A DNA stretch of 64,000 bases from positions 1-64,000 of the forward strand of contig JBHOQX010000098.1 in assembly GCA_042408595.1 (NCBI GenBank). Direction: 5' to 3'. Under the pieces are notes generated by a model that ran no database searches, had not been told where the DNA came from, and saw only the letters and a list, made by a program, of their open reading frames with translations. Source of the stretch: JBHOQX01 sp042408595. GTDB taxonomy: Bacteria > Chloroflexota > Chloroflexia > Chloroflexales > Roseiflexaceae. A program made the position numbers and the translations under genes. Position 1 is the first letter of the stretch. Each line of letters opens with the position of its first letter. Shown here piece by piece: positions 1 through 8,792 of the stretch.

Positions 1-1
1 C

Positions 2-238
2 GACCTGAACCTGGCCGCCCAGTACGCCGATCGGCTGGTGCTGCTGCACAACGGCCGGATGATTGCCACCGGCGCGCCGAGGGACGTGCTGACGCCGCCA
101 CAGATCGCCGCCGTGTTCGGCCTGCCGGTGCAGGTGCTGGCCCATCCATCGCTTCCCGGCCCGTTGGTGGTGGCCACGCCGAACGGGCCAGCGCCCCACA
201 TGCCGACTCCCGCGCCGCAGTGGCGCGCAATGCATTGA
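2..238 (+). CDS. ABC transporter ATP-binding protein, C-terminal end (truncated by window edge)
   Basis: Only the last 78 codons are in the window; the reading frame is open from base 2. The sequence begins [15 protein letters not shown], which in FecE/HmuV/BtuD-type ATPases directly follows the H-loop histidine, so the Walker motifs and signature lie upstream. The tail (VFGLPVQVL, then a Pro-rich end) fits the C-terminus of haem or siderophore importer ATPases. It would power import of an iron chelate or haem from the cytoplasmic face of the membrane. A haem-monooxygenase-like gene starts 13 bases later behind a strong GGAGGAG site, so an operon for haem or iron use is likely. The substrate is inferred from family and neighbour only. 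Confidence 0.75.
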   Translation, partial: DLNLAAQYADRLVLLHNGRMIATGAPRDVLTPPQIAAVFGLPVQVLAHPSLPGPLVVATPNGPAPHMPTPAPQWRAMH

Positions 239-251
239 AGGAGGAGCCGCC

Positions 252-626
252 ATGATCGCCGTTGCTAACCGCATTTTCGTGAACCCGGAGTACGCCGAAC
301 AGTTCGAAGAGCGCTTCCGCAACCGTGCGGGCGAGGTCGACCAGATGCCCGGGTTCATCGCCAATCAGGTGCTCCGCCCGGTCAACCCGGGCGACCCGTA
401 CATCGTGTTGACCTACTGGCGCAGCCGGGCCGATTTCGAGGCCTGGGTGCGCTCCGACGCTTTTGTCAAGGGGCACACGCGCTCGGGCACCCTGCCGCGC
501 GAGGCGTTCAGCGCGCCGAACAAGCTGGAGCTGCACGAAGTCATCCAGGACTCCAGCCGCCCCGACCTGGAGCCGGAGCCGCATGGCGCGCCGTTTGTGC
601 CGCACCACGAGCGCAGCGAGGCGTAG
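252..626 (+). CDS. Antibiotic-biosynthesis-monooxygenase (ABM) fold protein, probable haem-degrading monooxygenase
   Basis: A 124-residue cytoplasmic protein with an ABM ferredoxin-like fold covering roughly residues 1-100. N6, W65 and H75 are spaced like the Asn-Trp-His triad of IsdG/HmoA enzymes, which open the porphyrin ring and release iron. The tail after residue 100 is charged and probably disordered. A GGAGGAG site lies 6-7 bases before the ATG. It follows an iron/haem-type ABC ATPase gene by 13 bases, which supports a role in using imported haem. Other ABM proteins act on polyketides or are uncharacterised, so the activity is an inference from triad spacing and context. Confidence 0.75.
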   Translation: MIAVANRIFVNPEYAEQFEERFRNRAGEVDQMPGFIANQVLRPVNPGDPYIVLTYWRSRADFEAWVRSDAFVKGHTRSGTLPREAFSAPNKLELHEVIQDSSRPDLEPEPHGAPFVPHHERSEA

Positions 627-635
627 GCGGCCGAC

Positions 636-725
636 GTGCTCGACACACTGAACCGCCTGACGTACTTCGGGTTTCGGGGCGAGCGGTCCCTGCTGGACGA
701 TCTGATGACTGCCCTGGCGAACTGA
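636..725 (+). CDS. Possible 29-residue small ORF
   Basis: GTG-initiated frame encoding MLDTLNRLTYFGFRGERSLL followed by nine more residues. It starts 10 bases after the monooxygenase stop. Its codons look like those of its neighbours and the peptide is amphipathic, but there is no clear ribosome site. It could be the remnant of a longer gene's C-terminus. Support is weak. Confidence 0.25.
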   Translation: MLDTLNRLTYFGFRGERSLLDDLMTALAN

Positions 726-815
726 GCGACGGGCCAGGCATGGCAGGACAGCCTCAGCCACTATCTGCGACCTGCCATCTGCGAGACGGCGTCCTTGCTC
801 AAGGGAGTGCTGAAT

Positions 816-1223
816 ATGTGCAGAAAACTAACGATCCTGGCCCGTGATGACACGGGCCACGCCGTCGCCCAATGCGAGCATGGCACGATCCACCTCTTCT
901 GGGTGCGGGCGGCGATTTTTCTCCATCCCGATGATCTGCTCACGCTGCTGGCACTGCTCCAGCGCTGGCAGCCGGGCCACGCTGTGCTCGAGGCCGACGG
1001 TTTCAAAATTGTGCGCCAGGAAAACAGCTTGATTCAGCTTTGGTGCGATGATGCCGGGCTGCAGATGAGCGTGGCGGAAGCCTACGGGCTGGCGCGGCTC
1101 ATCTTGCAGGCAGTGGGGCGCCTCGACCTGCTGAGCGACGACGGTCCGCCGCTGGCCAACCCGGGACACGGCATGTATCGGCCGCTCACCGGCGCCTCGG
1201 TGCGGCCTGGCAGCCCCAACTGA
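816..1223 (+). CDS. Conserved-looking small protein of unknown function with a CxHG motif
   Basis: A 135-residue protein that I do not recognise with confidence. The chosen ATG lies 9 bases after AAGGGA; an in-frame upstream start at 795 has no such site. The N-terminus reads MCRKLTILARDDTGHAVAQC, then EHGTIHLFWVRAAIFLHPDD. The C-x-H-G arrangement followed by a beta-rich stretch and a Leu-rich helix suggests a small globular protein that might bind metal. The last 25 residues are Gly/Pro rich. It follows the haem-related genes but is separated by about 190 bases, so a shared role is only a guess. Confidence 0.55.
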   Translation: MCRKLTILARDDTGHAVAQCEHGTIHLFWVRAAIFLHPDDLLTLLALLQRWQPGHAVLEADGFKIVRQENSLIQLWCDDAGLQMSVAEAYGLARLILQAVGRLDLLSDDGPPLANPGHGMYRPLTGASVRPGSPN

Positions 1224-1237
1224 CAGGAGGTACGCGA

Positions 1238-1262
1238 TGGGGAGGTTGGGAGGGCCCCCGGC
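1238..1262. repeat. Fragment of dispersed intergenic repeat (GGGGAGGTTTGGAGGG family)
   Basis: Short GGGGAGGTTGGGAGGGCCCC segment just after the 816-1223 gene. It resembles the better-preserved copies at 8793-8850, 17420-17485 and 56561-56640. This copy is the shortest and least certain. Confidence 0.35.
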
Positions 1263-1360
1263 CCGCAACATCTCCCGCGGTGCAGACGACCGCATCCGTC
1301 CTGCAACTGCATGCACTGGCCGTATCGGGGAGCGGCATCGTGCACGACAGCCACATAGAA

Positions 1361-1386
1361 CGGCGCGGGCTCTGTGGCCCGCGCCG
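1361..1386. terminator. Bidirectional hairpin between convergent genes
   Basis: A perfect 10-bp stem (CGGCGCGGGC / GCCCGCGCCG) with the 6-base loop TCTGTG. It sits between the ends of the 816-1223 gene (+) and the SPW-repeat gene (-). There is no T-tract on either side, so it is at best a non-canonical terminator. Confidence 0.5.
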
Positions 1387-1411
1387 CCCCGGTGTGGTCA
1401 ATCAGGCGATA

Positions 1412-1798
1412 TCAGGCCGACGGGCTCTTATAGGTGACGTAGGCCGCGATGATCGCCGAGAGCGCGCCAGTGATCAGCATAACGAAGAAGGACGCGCTCC
1501 ACAGCCCATAGTTCAGCGCAAACGTCGAGATCACAGCCCACAGACCGGCGAGCGCCGCCAGCCAGCCGAAGACCCGCACCGTCGCCTGCCGCAAGTGGCC
1601 ATAGCCGAACGTGCTCACCGCGCTGAAGATACCGAGCGCGGCACCGGTCAGGATCGCGTTCTGGCCAACGAGCGTGCCGCCATCGAACTTGAACAGGAAC
1701 GGCGCAATGATCAACCAGAGCCCGGCGATGATCCCAAGCACGCCAGACCAGCCACTCCATGTGCGGCTGAAGGGCTTGACAGTGGTGTGTGTCGTCAT
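1412..1798 (-). CDS. SPW-repeat membrane protein
   Basis: A 128-residue integral membrane protein with four predicted helices in two similar halves. Each half contains the W-x3-G-hydrophobic-W motif of SPW-repeat proteins (SGVLGIIAGLWLIIAPFLF and AALAGLWAVISTFAL). Function in the family is unknown. A textbook AAGGAGGTGA site precedes the ATG by about 8 bases, so expression may be high. The gene stands alone, convergent with the gene at 816-1223, with a strong hairpin between them. Confidence 0.8.
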   Translation of the reverse strand: MTTHTTVKPFSRTWSGWSGVLGIIAGLWLIIAPFLFKFDGGTLVGQNAILTGAALGIFSAVSTFGYGHLRQATVRVFGWLAALAGLWAVISTFALNYGLWSASFFVMLITGALSAIIAAYVTYKSPSA

Positions 1799-1922
1799 AG
1801 CGCCTCACCTCCTTCGGGAAGCGTGGTTCTTGACAGTGGTTTCACAGAACATGGTGATCGCCGAGTGTCAACATTGTATAAGCGTTGTGTTAACGAATCA
1901 TTAGAGGAGGGCACTCCGGCCA

Positions 1923-2567
1923 TTACGGTGGCTGCATCGGCACAAGGCCACGCAGGAGCGCGACCGCCACCGCCTCGGCGCGGCTCTGCACGCCGAGCTT
2001 GTCGAAAATCCGGCTGACGTGCGTCTTGACCGTGTTCTCCGAGAGCTGAAGCCGGGCCGCGATCCCCCGGTTGCTCGCGCCAGCGACCAGCAGGCGCAGC
2101 ACCTCCAGCTCGCGCGCCGAGAGCTCGTCCGCGCCCCCCGACATGCGGGCCAGCAGCCGCGCCGCTACGCCCGGCTCCAGCGCGGCGCGCCCCTGCACCA
2201 CCGCGCGGATGCCGCGCGCCAGCTCATCCGGCGCCGCGTCCTTGAGCAGGTAGCCCTGCGCGCCCGCCGCCAGCGCCGGGGCGATGTACTCGTCCGTGTC
2301 GTAGGTGGTCAGCACCAGGAAGCGCGCGGACGATCCGGCGGCACGCGCCTGCTTCATCACTTCGATGCCGGTGAGCCGCGGGAGCCGCAAATCGAGCAGC
2401 ACCACGTCCGGGCGGCGCTCCAGGATCAGGCGCACCGCCTCCTCGCCGTCGGTTGCCTCGCCAACGACCGCCATCTCCGGCTCGTAACGCAGGATGGCCG
2501 CCAGGCCGGTGCGGACGACGGGGTGGTCGTCCACGACCAGCACGCGAATGCCCTCCGAATCCGTCAT
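1923..2567 (-). CDS. NarL/FixJ-family response regulator
   Basis: A 214-residue two-component regulator. The receiver domain covers about residues 6-125, with the acidic pocket at VVDD, the phosphoacceptor D59 in DVVLLD, and the conserved Lys in YLLKD. A LuxR-type HTH spans about 145-208 (LSARELEVLRLLVAGASNRG). Its ATG overlaps the stop of the upstream glycosyltransferase as ATGA, so it is translationally coupled. It is the third gene of the operon kinase - glycosyltransferase - regulator and should be phosphorylated by that kinase. Candidate targets are the paired palindromes at 6088-6140 in front of the operon and of the MacAB-like genes. Confidence 0.93.
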   Translation of the reverse strand: MTDSEGIRVLVVDDHPVVRTGLAAILRYEPEMAVVGEATDGEEAVRLILERRPDVVLLDLRLPRLTGIEVMKQARAAGSSARFLVLTTYDTDEYIAPALAAGAQGYLLKDAAPDELARGIRAVVQGRAALEPGVAARLLARMSGGADELSARELEVLRLLVAGASNRGIAARLQLSENTVKTHVSRIFDKLGVQSRAEAVAVALLRGLVPMQPP

Positions 2568-4672
2568 GGCGTGGCCTCGACTCCATCCGCGCCCGCCGGA
2601 CCCTGACCGTCATTGGCCGGGCAGACCAGCCAGGCGGCGGTGTCTGCCGAGAGCCGGGCCGCGCCGAGCACAAGCGCGTTGTCACCATCGAAGGTCGTCT
2701 CATCGTCGCCGCCGGCCAGCGGAACCCGACGCCCGCTGGCGGCATCGTACAGGCCGATCGTCAGCCAGTACTCGCCGGGTGAGAGCCGCGCCGGCAGTGG
2801 CAGGGCCAACTCGGTGCGCGCGTAGGGGCCTGCCCCCCAGCCACGGGTGTCGAACGGGAGATCGGCCTGGGCGACGCGCGTGCCGTTCGCGGCGATCAGG
2901 TGCGCGAACAGCATCGTCCCCGCAGGAACCGTGCCGGTGCGCTCCCAGGAGAGCGTGAAACGGGCCGCCTGCCCGGCCAGCAGCGGCGCGGTCTGGCTAT
3001 AGCCGCGCAGGCGCAGCATCGCGCCGAAGGCCGCCGCCGCCGGGCAGGCGACCGGCGGGGCGACCTGGTAGATCCAGACGTAGGTCACGCCGTGATGGCG
3101 GATCACCTGCACCGGCTGCTGTCGGCCATAGAACTCGTCGATTGGCGGGCGCAGCGGCCCGCCCTGCACGTCGCGCACGTACACCACCACGTAGCCGGTC
3201 TCGGGCGGCAGCGCCCCGTCCGGTGTGATCGCCTGCGCGCCGGGCCGCAGGTAGGGCTGGAGCGTCGGCACCTGCGTGCTCGCGACCAGGACGCCGGTGA
3301 TGTCCGGCTGCTGATTGAGCCACGCGGCGGCCTCCGCCAGCCCTTCGCCCCAACCCGTGCTGAAGGCCCAGGACCCTGCGCGCGACCCGCCCAGCGCCTG
3401 GTTGTAGTAGCCGATCTCGCTCCCGCGCCAGCAGATCGCGTTCACCACGGCGAGCGCCGCGATCAACCGCAGCACCACACGCATCCGGCGGCGGCCGCGC
3501 GCCGGTGAGCGTCCCAGGCCACGCAGCCGCGTCGCGAGCCAGTACAGCCCCCACGCTGCTAGGATGTCGAGCGCCGGGAAGACCGGCAGGAGGTAGCGGT
3601 TGAATTTTTTCGGAAACGGCGTGAGCGCCAGAATAAAGATCAGTGCGAATCCGGCGAGCGTGGCCAGCGCCAGCCGCTCGCCCGCCAGCAGCGACGGCTC
3701 GACATCATCCGGAGGGATAGGCCTGGGCCGCAACGCGACGGGCAGCGCCAGCAGCCCAAGTAGCGCCCAGGGCGTCAGCCGCAGCGCCACCGCCACCGGG
3801 TAGAACAGTGGGCCGGGCGCGTCATCTTGGCGCCCCAGGAAATAATTGCCGAGCATGTGCGGCTGCGCGCCTTCGGCCTCGACCCCCAGCTGCAGGAGGC
3901 GCACGACCCGCAGCGTGTCCACCCACAGCGCCGGGTAGGCGGCGACGATCGCCGCCGCGCAGGTGAGCAGCCACACGCCGCCGAGCGCCGCGCGGGAGCG
4001 CCAGCCGAACCCGCCGCGCCGCCGGGTGTCGAGCGCCAAGAGCAGCGCCACGCCCGGGAGGAGCGCCAGCGCCGGCGATTTGCTGAGGATCGCCAGGCCA
4101 CCTACGACCCCCGAGGCGACGCCGTAGTGCCACATCCGTCTCTCGTCGCGCACCGCGACCAGCATCGCCAGCAGACTGAGGGTAAGAAACGACCCGGCGA
4201 GCATATCGACGTGCAGCAGGCGGCTGAACCCGATCACGAATGGATCGAGCGCCCACAGCAGCGCCGCCAGCGCCGCAGGGAGAGGCCGAAACAGCCGCCG
4301 CAACAAGGCGTAGCCAGCAAGCACTGCCGCGCCATGCACCAGGACGACTGGCAGGCGCATCAACGCCAGACGCATGGCAAACTCCGGCGTCTCGACGCCC
4401 CAGGCCAGCAACTCCTGCCGCAACAGAATGCCTGCGGCACCCAGCCACATCGTCGTGACGCCGGGATGGGTCGAGATGGCCGTCGCACCGTAGTCGCCGC
4501 TGCGCAGCGCCTGCAGGAACACCGCCGACCGCCGCAGCCAGAAGTTCGCCTCGTCGCTGGTGATGAACTCGCCCAGGTTGACCAGGCGCGGCAGAAAGGC
4601 CGCGACCGACAGAATCAGCGCCACAGCCATCGCCCGCCAGACAGATGTGATGCGAAACCGTGCGGATATCAT
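2564..4672 (-). CDS. GT39/ArnT-like membrane glycosyltransferase (PMT_2 type)
   Basis: A 702-residue protein. The first 400 residues or so hold many hydrophobic helices. The first external loop carries the Asp-Glu pair (FITSDEANF) that is catalytic in PMT/ArnT enzymes, which move a sugar from a polyprenyl-phosphate donor to an acceptor outside the membrane. The C-terminal 250 residues form a soluble, probably extracytoplasmic beta-rich domain. Donor and acceptor are unknown. It begins 14 bases after the histidine kinase stop and overlaps the response regulator start. A cell-surface glycosyltransferase between a kinase and its regulator is unusual and suggests linked surface-sensing and modification. 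Confidence 0.85.
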   Translation of the reverse strand: MISARFRITSVWRAMAVALILSVAAFLPRLVNLGEFITSDEANFWLRRSAVFLQALRSGDYGATAISTHPGVTTMWLGAAGILLRQELLAWGVETPEFAMRLALMRLPVVLVHGAAVLAGYALLRRLFRPLPAALAALLWALDPFVIGFSRLLHVDMLAGSFLTLSLLAMLVAVRDERRMWHYGVASGVVGGLAILSKSPALALLPGVALLLALDTRRRGGFGWRSRAALGGVWLLTCAAAIVAAYPALWVDTLRVVRLLQLGVEAEGAQPHMLGNYFLGRQDDAPGPLFYPVAVALRLTPWALLGLLALPVALRPRPIPPDDVEPSLLAGERLALATLAGFALIFILALTPFPKKFNRYLLPVFPALDILAAWGLYWLATRLRGLGRSPARGRRRMRVVLRLIAALAVVNAICWRGSEIGYYNQALGGSRAGSWAFSTGWGEGLAEAAAWLNQQPDITGVLVASTQVPTLQPYLRPGAQAITPDGALPPETGYVVVYVRDVQGGPLRPPIDEFYGRQQPVQVIRHHGVTYVWIYQVAPPVACPAAAAFGAMLRLRGYSQTAPLLAGQAARFTLSWERTGTVPAGTMLFAHLIAANGTRVAQADLPFDTRGWGAGPYARTELALPLPARLSPGEYWLTIGLYDAASGRRVPLAGGDDETTFDGDNALVLGAARLSADTAAWLVCPANDGQGPAGADGVEATP

Positions 4673-4686
4673 AGCGCTGCGATCCC

Positions 4687-6045
4687 CTACGCCTCCCGAA
4701 GCGGCACGACCGCCTCGACCGTCGCGCCGTCCGCATTCCGCAGGATCAGCGCGCCGCCGAGCGCGGTCAGGCGCTCGCGCATGCCCAGCAGCCCGAAGCC
4801 GTTGGACGGCCCATCGGGGGCTGCCGCCAGCGCGTCTGAATCGAATCCGACTCCGTCATCCTGAATCACAAGACGCACTTCGTCAGGCCCATATGCCAGC
4901 ATCACGCGTACATGCACAGCGCCCGCATGACGGGCCACATTCGCCAACGCCTCCTGGCAGACACGCAACAGCGCTGCTTCGGCCGCCGGCGGCAGGGGGC
5001 GGGGCGCGCCGCGCAGCTCGAAGCTCGCCGCCAGCCCGTTATGATTCTGCCGCTCCGCCAGGCCACGCAGCGCGTCCGCCAGGGTGCCGCGCTCCAGCGC
5101 CGGGGCGCGCAGGTTCCAGACCGAGCGCCGCGCCTCGGCCAGCGACTCGCGCGCCAGCCGCTGTGCCTCCGCGATATGCCCGGCGGCAGCTTCCGGCGCG
5201 GCAGCGAGCGCCCGCTGCGCCGCGCCGAGCTGTACGCTGATCCCCGCCAGTCCCTGCGCCAGCCCATCGTGAATCTCACGCGCCAGCCGCGCCCGTTCCT
5301 CCAGCGTCGCCGCCGCACGCTCCTGTGCCAGCAGCCGGGCGGTCTGCTCGGCCACCCGCGCCTCGAGCTGGCCGCTGAGCTGGCGTAGTTCGTCGGCCTT
5401 GGCCGAGCTACGGCGGAGCGCCTGCTGCAAGCCTCCGGCCAGCATGGAGGTCAGCAGCGCAACGACCCAGAACAACGCCAGCCAGAAGCCGAAGGCGACG
5501 AACGGCAACACCCCGTGGGCGAACGGCGGCGCCACCTCCTGCGGAAAGGTCAGCCCGCGCGCCTGGAGCCAGGCCACGACGCCGACCAGCAGCGTCGCCA
5601 GGGCGGCCAGGCTCAGCGCGGCTACCCGGTCGATCAGCAGACCTGCTGCGCAGATCGGCACGATCAACAGCGCGGGCGTGTAGCTCGTCACGCCGAATTT
5701 CAGCAGCGAGAACGTCGTCACCAACGTCCAGGCGGCGATCAACAGCAGGGCCGAGATCGTCGGGCGGCCAACGCGCACCAGGATGCTCAGGGCGCTGAAG
5801 AAGATGATCAGCAGCACGATCGGGACCAGCGGCGCCCCGGGCGGCGCCTGGTTGGCCGGAGGATGTGGCAGGCCACCGAAGAGACGCAGGATCAGGAATG
5901 TGATCAGCGTGACGCCCAACGGAATCAACACCAGCGGCAGCGTGCGCAGCACCAGCGCACCGCGGCGCTCAGCCTCCTGCGCTGAGAGGCCCCCCGTGGT
6001 TGCTTTCGCTCTGTCGAAACGTCGCTCCACACCATTAGTGTACAC
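4687..6045 (-). CDS. Membrane sensor histidine kinase, HisKA_3 family
   Basis: About 452 residues from the GTG at 6045; a second in-frame GTG at 6030 is possible. The N-terminal half holds about six membrane helices and no large external domain, so it may sense something in the membrane. A coiled coil (KADELRQLSGQLEARVAEQT) leads into the HisKA_3 dimerisation domain. The phosphoacceptor is H259 in AREIHDGLAQGL. The ATPase domain has an N-box (CQEALANVARHAGA), QDDGVGF and FGLLGMRERL. It is the first gene of the three-gene operon and is divergent from the MacAB-like genes. It should phosphorylate the NarL-type regulator at 1923-2567. Confidence 0.92.
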   Translation of the reverse strand: MYTNGVERRFDRAKATTGGLSAQEAERRGALVLRTLPLVLIPLGVTLITFLILRLFGGLPHPPANQAPPGAPLVPIVLLIIFFSALSILVRVGRPTISALLLIAAWTLVTTFSLLKFGVTSYTPALLIVPICAAGLLIDRVAALSLAALATLLVGVVAWLQARGLTFPQEVAPPFAHGVLPFVAFGFWLALFWVVALLTSMLAGGLQQALRRSSAKADELRQLSGQLEARVAEQTARLLAQERAAATLEERARLAREIHDGLAQGLAGISVQLGAAQRALAAAPEAAAGHIAEAQRLARESLAEARRSVWNLRAPALERGTLADALRGLAERQNHNGLAASFELRGAPRPLPPAAEAALLRVCQEALANVARHAGAVHVRVMLAYGPDEVRLVIQDDGVGFDSDALAAAPDGPSNGFGLLGMRERLTALGGALILRNADGATVEAVVPLREA

Positions 6046-6087
6046 CTGAAGGCGCGCCCACGCATCCGCCGCCAGTGTGACAGGCGA

Positions 6088-6140
6088 TCACCCATTCGGG
6101 TGAATAGTGCGCCGCCCAAAGCGGTGAACGGCGATTCACC
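6088..6140. promoter_or_regulatory. Pair of palindromic operator-like sites in the kinase / MacAB divergent region
   Basis: Site 1 is TCACCC-ATTC-GGGTGA (6088-6103), a perfect 6-bp inverted repeat. Site 2 is GGTGAA-CGGCGA-TTCACC (6123-6140), also perfect. Both are built from the same GGTGA half-site in opposite orientation. They lie in the 208-base gap between the histidine kinase and the MacA-like gene. This looks like a set of dimer-binding sites, perhaps for the operon's own LuxR-type regulator. Confidence 0.6.
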
Positions 6141-6253
6141 CACCGCTCCGATGCGCCGGCGAGCGGCTGCCGCTACCATCGAAGCAGCCCGGTCAGGTGG
6201 CCGCAGTGCACGGGCGAGCGGCCCAATTCCCGGCACAAAGGAAAGGAACCTCC

Positions 6254-7963
6254 ATGGCAACCACACCATATCCCGCACGGAGCGGGCGCTCCCCGCGCCG
6301 CAGCTGGTGGTGGATCGGCGGCGTCGCCGCGATCGTCGTGGCGCTCGTTGCCGCGCTGCTGCTTGCGCGCGGCGCGGGCAGCGGCACCGCCACGACAACC
6401 AACACTACCACCGTCACCCGCGGCTCGATCGTCGCCAGCGTGGCCGGCAGCGGCACCGTCGCCGCGGCACAGATGCTCGACCTATCATTTCAGTTGAGCG
6501 GCACGGTGGCGGAGGTGCTGGTGGCGGAAGGCGACACCGTCACGGCCGGCCAGCCGCTGGCCCGCCTCGACAGCCGCGACCTGGAGGTGCAGGTCGCCAG
6601 CGCCCAGGCCGCGCTTGACAGCGCCCGCGCCCGACTGGCGCAGACGGCGGAAGGCAACGCGACACTGGAGCAGATCGCCGCCTCGAAGGCCAGTGTCGCC
6701 AGCGCCCAGGCCCAACTGCGCTCGGCCCAGGCCCAACTCAACGCCCTGAAGGACCCGGCGAGCGACCAGGTGAGCACTGCCGAGACCGATCTGCGCCGGG
6801 CCGAGCTTGAGCTGCAGGCGACGCGCGACAACGCGTCGGCTACCAAGACCAAAGCCGAGCAGGACATGAACCGGGCGGTGGACAACCTGACTCAGGCGCA
6901 GTCGGCGTTCGCGCTGGCGAAGCGCCACTGGGAGTGGGTCGAGGCCAACGGCACCGACCCAGTCAACCCGACTACGACCGGCGCGAACGGCAAGAAAGTC
7001 AAGAACACGCTGAGCGAGGGCCAACGCGCCCAATATTATGACAAGCTAGTCCAGGCGGAGGCGGCGCTTCGCAGCGCCGAGCAGGCCGTGGCCCAGGCGC
7101 AGGTGACGTTCGACAACGCCCGGCAGGCGGAGGTGGCCAACGTCCAGAAGGCCGAGGCGACGCTGGCGAACGCCCAGACGCAGCTCGCCGCCTTGAAAAC
7201 CCCCGACAAAAACGATCTGACGCAGCGCCAGGCGAGCGTCGACCAGGCGCGTGCCGCGCTTGCCCAGGCGCAGGCCAATCTGGCGCAACTGACCGCGCCA
7301 GCCACCGCCAGCGACCAGCGTATCCAGCAGGCCAGCGTCGCCCAGGCCGAGCAGTCGCTCAGGCAGGCCCAACTTAAGCTGGCGCAGGCGACGCTCACCG
7401 CGCCGTTCGACGGGATCGTTTCGGCGGTCAACATCGTGCCGGGCAGCAGTGTCACCGCAGCGGTGCCCGCAGTCAGCCTGGTGGACCGCGACCCGCTGCA
7501 CGTCGAGCTCAAGCTGAGCGAGAACGACGTGGCAAAGGTGAAGCCGGGCCAGTCGGTGACGCTGACGATCGATGCGCTGAAAGGCTGGCAGGCGACCGGA
7601 ACGGTCAGTTATATCGCGCCGGCCGCCGAGACGACTAACGGCGTCGTCACCTATCCGGTACGGGTGGACGTTGCGGACACGGACGCGCGGGTAAAGGTCG
7701 GCATGACGGCGAACCTGTCGATCATGACCGCCACGAAGGACAACGTGCTGCTCGTGCCGAACAGCGCGCTGCTGCCCAAAGGCGCGGGGCGCGTCGTGCA
7801 GATACCCGGCGCGAACGGGCGCGGCATCACCGAGGTCGAGGTCCAGACCGGCCTGACCGACGGCACATACACCGAAATCGTCAGCGGGCTAACAGCGGGC
7901 CAGACCATCATCGCGACGCCGGTCAATACGGCCCAGACGCAGCGGGGCGGGCTGCTGCCATGA
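6254..7963 (+). CDS. MacA/HlyD-type periplasmic adaptor (membrane fusion) protein
   Basis: A 569-residue protein. It begins at the ATG after AAAGGAAAGGAA; an upstream frame extension to 6197 lacks such a site. One N-terminal membrane helix (about residues 18-38) is followed by a lipoyl/biotinyl-like half (GTVAEVLVAEGDTVTAGQPL), a very long Ala/Gln-rich coiled-coil hairpin (about 95-370), the second lipoyl half (LTAPFDGIVSAVNIVPGSSV), then beta-barrel and membrane-proximal domains. It would link the MacB-type ABC exporter encoded next to the cell envelope. With about 275 residues, the hairpin is longer than in typical MacA proteins. No outer-membrane channel gene is nearby, which is normal for monoderm-like Chloroflexota. 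Confidence 0.9.
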   Translation: MATTPYPARSGRSPRRSWWWIGGVAAIVVALVAALLLARGAGSGTATTTNTTTVTRGSIVASVAGSGTVAAAQMLDLSFQLSGTVAEVLVAEGDTVTAGQPLARLDSRDLEVQVASAQAALDSARARLAQTAEGNATLEQIAASKASVASAQAQLRSAQAQLNALKDPASDQVSTAETDLRRAELELQATRDNASATKTKAEQDMNRAVDNLTQAQSAFALAKRHWEWVEANGTDPVNPTTTGANGKKVKNTLSEGQRAQYYDKLVQAEAALRSAEQAVAQAQVTFDNARQAEVANVQKAEATLANAQTQLAALKTPDKNDLTQRQASVDQARAALAQAQANLAQLTAPATASDQRIQQASVAQAEQSLRQAQLKLAQATLTAPFDGIVSAVNIVPGSSVTAAVPAVSLVDRDPLHVELKLSENDVAKVKPGQSVTLTIDALKGWQATGTVSYIAPAAETTNGVVTYPVRVDVADTDARVKVGMTANLSIMTATKDNVLLVPNSALLPKGAGRVVQIPGANGRGITEVEVQTGLTDGTYTEIVSGLTAGQTIIATPVNTAQTQRGGLLP

Positions 7964-8023
7964 GCCAGGGGGCGGGCATCGGGGCGGACACCCTGCGTGC
8001 GCCAGCTTCACCAGGAGACACGT

Positions 8024-8725
8024 ATGTCAACTGACATGATCAGCATCCACGAGATGCACAAAATCTACCGCATGGGCGACGTGGACGTGCCAGCGCTGCG
8101 CGGCGTCTCGTTCAACATCCAGAAGGGCGAGTTCGTCGCGATCATGGGGCCGAGCGGCAGCGGCAAGAGCACGCTGATGAACATGATCGGCTGCCTGGAC
8201 ACACCGTCCACCGGCAGCTACACCCTCGACGGCGTGGAAGTCGCGGCGCTCGGCAGCGACGACCTGTCGGCGGTCCGGGCGCGCAAGCTGGGCTTCGTTT
8301 TCCAGCAATACATGCTGCTGCCGCGCCAAGACGCGCTGCGTCAGGTAGAGATGCCGCTGATCTACCGGGGCATCGGCGCGGCGGAGCGCCGCCGGCGGGC
8401 CGAGATGGCGCTACGGATCGTCGGCATGAGCCCGCGTATGCACCATAAGCCGACCGAGCTCTCCGGCGGGCAGCAGCAGCGCGTTGCCATCGCCCGGGCG
8501 CTCGTCGGCTCGCCGTCCGTGCTCATGGCGGACGAGCCGACCGGCGCGCTTGACAGCCGGACCAGCGCCGAGATCATGGCGATCATCCAGCGGCTGAACC
8601 GCGAACAGGGGCTGACGATCGTGCTCGTAACCCACGAGTCGGACGTGGCGGCTTACGCCGGGCGCGTGCTCATGATGCGCGATGGCCTGTTGGTGGAAGA
8701 TCGGAGAACGTCAGAGGCTGCCTGA
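8024..8725 (+). CDS. MacB/LolD-type ABC transporter ATPase
   Basis: A 233-residue ABC ATPase. It has Walker A GPSGSGKST (about residues 42-50), Q-loop FVFQQYMLL, signature LSGGQQQRVAIARAL, Walker B VLMADEPTGALD and the H-loop His in VTHES. The GALD D-loop and overall length are typical of the MacB/LolD group that works with FtsX-type permeases. The ATG lies 7 bases after AGGAG; in-frame starts upstream lack a site. It sits 60 bases downstream of the adaptor gene and upstream of the permease, completing a tripartite exporter of peptide, lipid or antibiotic-like substrates. Confidence 0.93.
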   Translation: MSTDMISIHEMHKIYRMGDVDVPALRGVSFNIQKGEFVAIMGPSGSGKSTLMNMIGCLDTPSTGSYTLDGVEVAALGSDDLSAVRARKLGFVFQQYMLLPRQDALRQVEMPLIYRGIGAAERRRRAEMALRIVGMSPRMHHKPTELSGGQQQRVAIARALVGSPSVLMADEPTGALDSRTSAEIMAIIQRLNREQGLTIVLVTHESDVAAYAGRVLMMRDGLLVEDRRTSEAA

Positions 8726-8792
8726 CACGCGTTCAGCGCAGGCGTTGCGGGCCGCAGTTCGAGCCTCGCTCCGCATTATGTCCTATAGCTGA

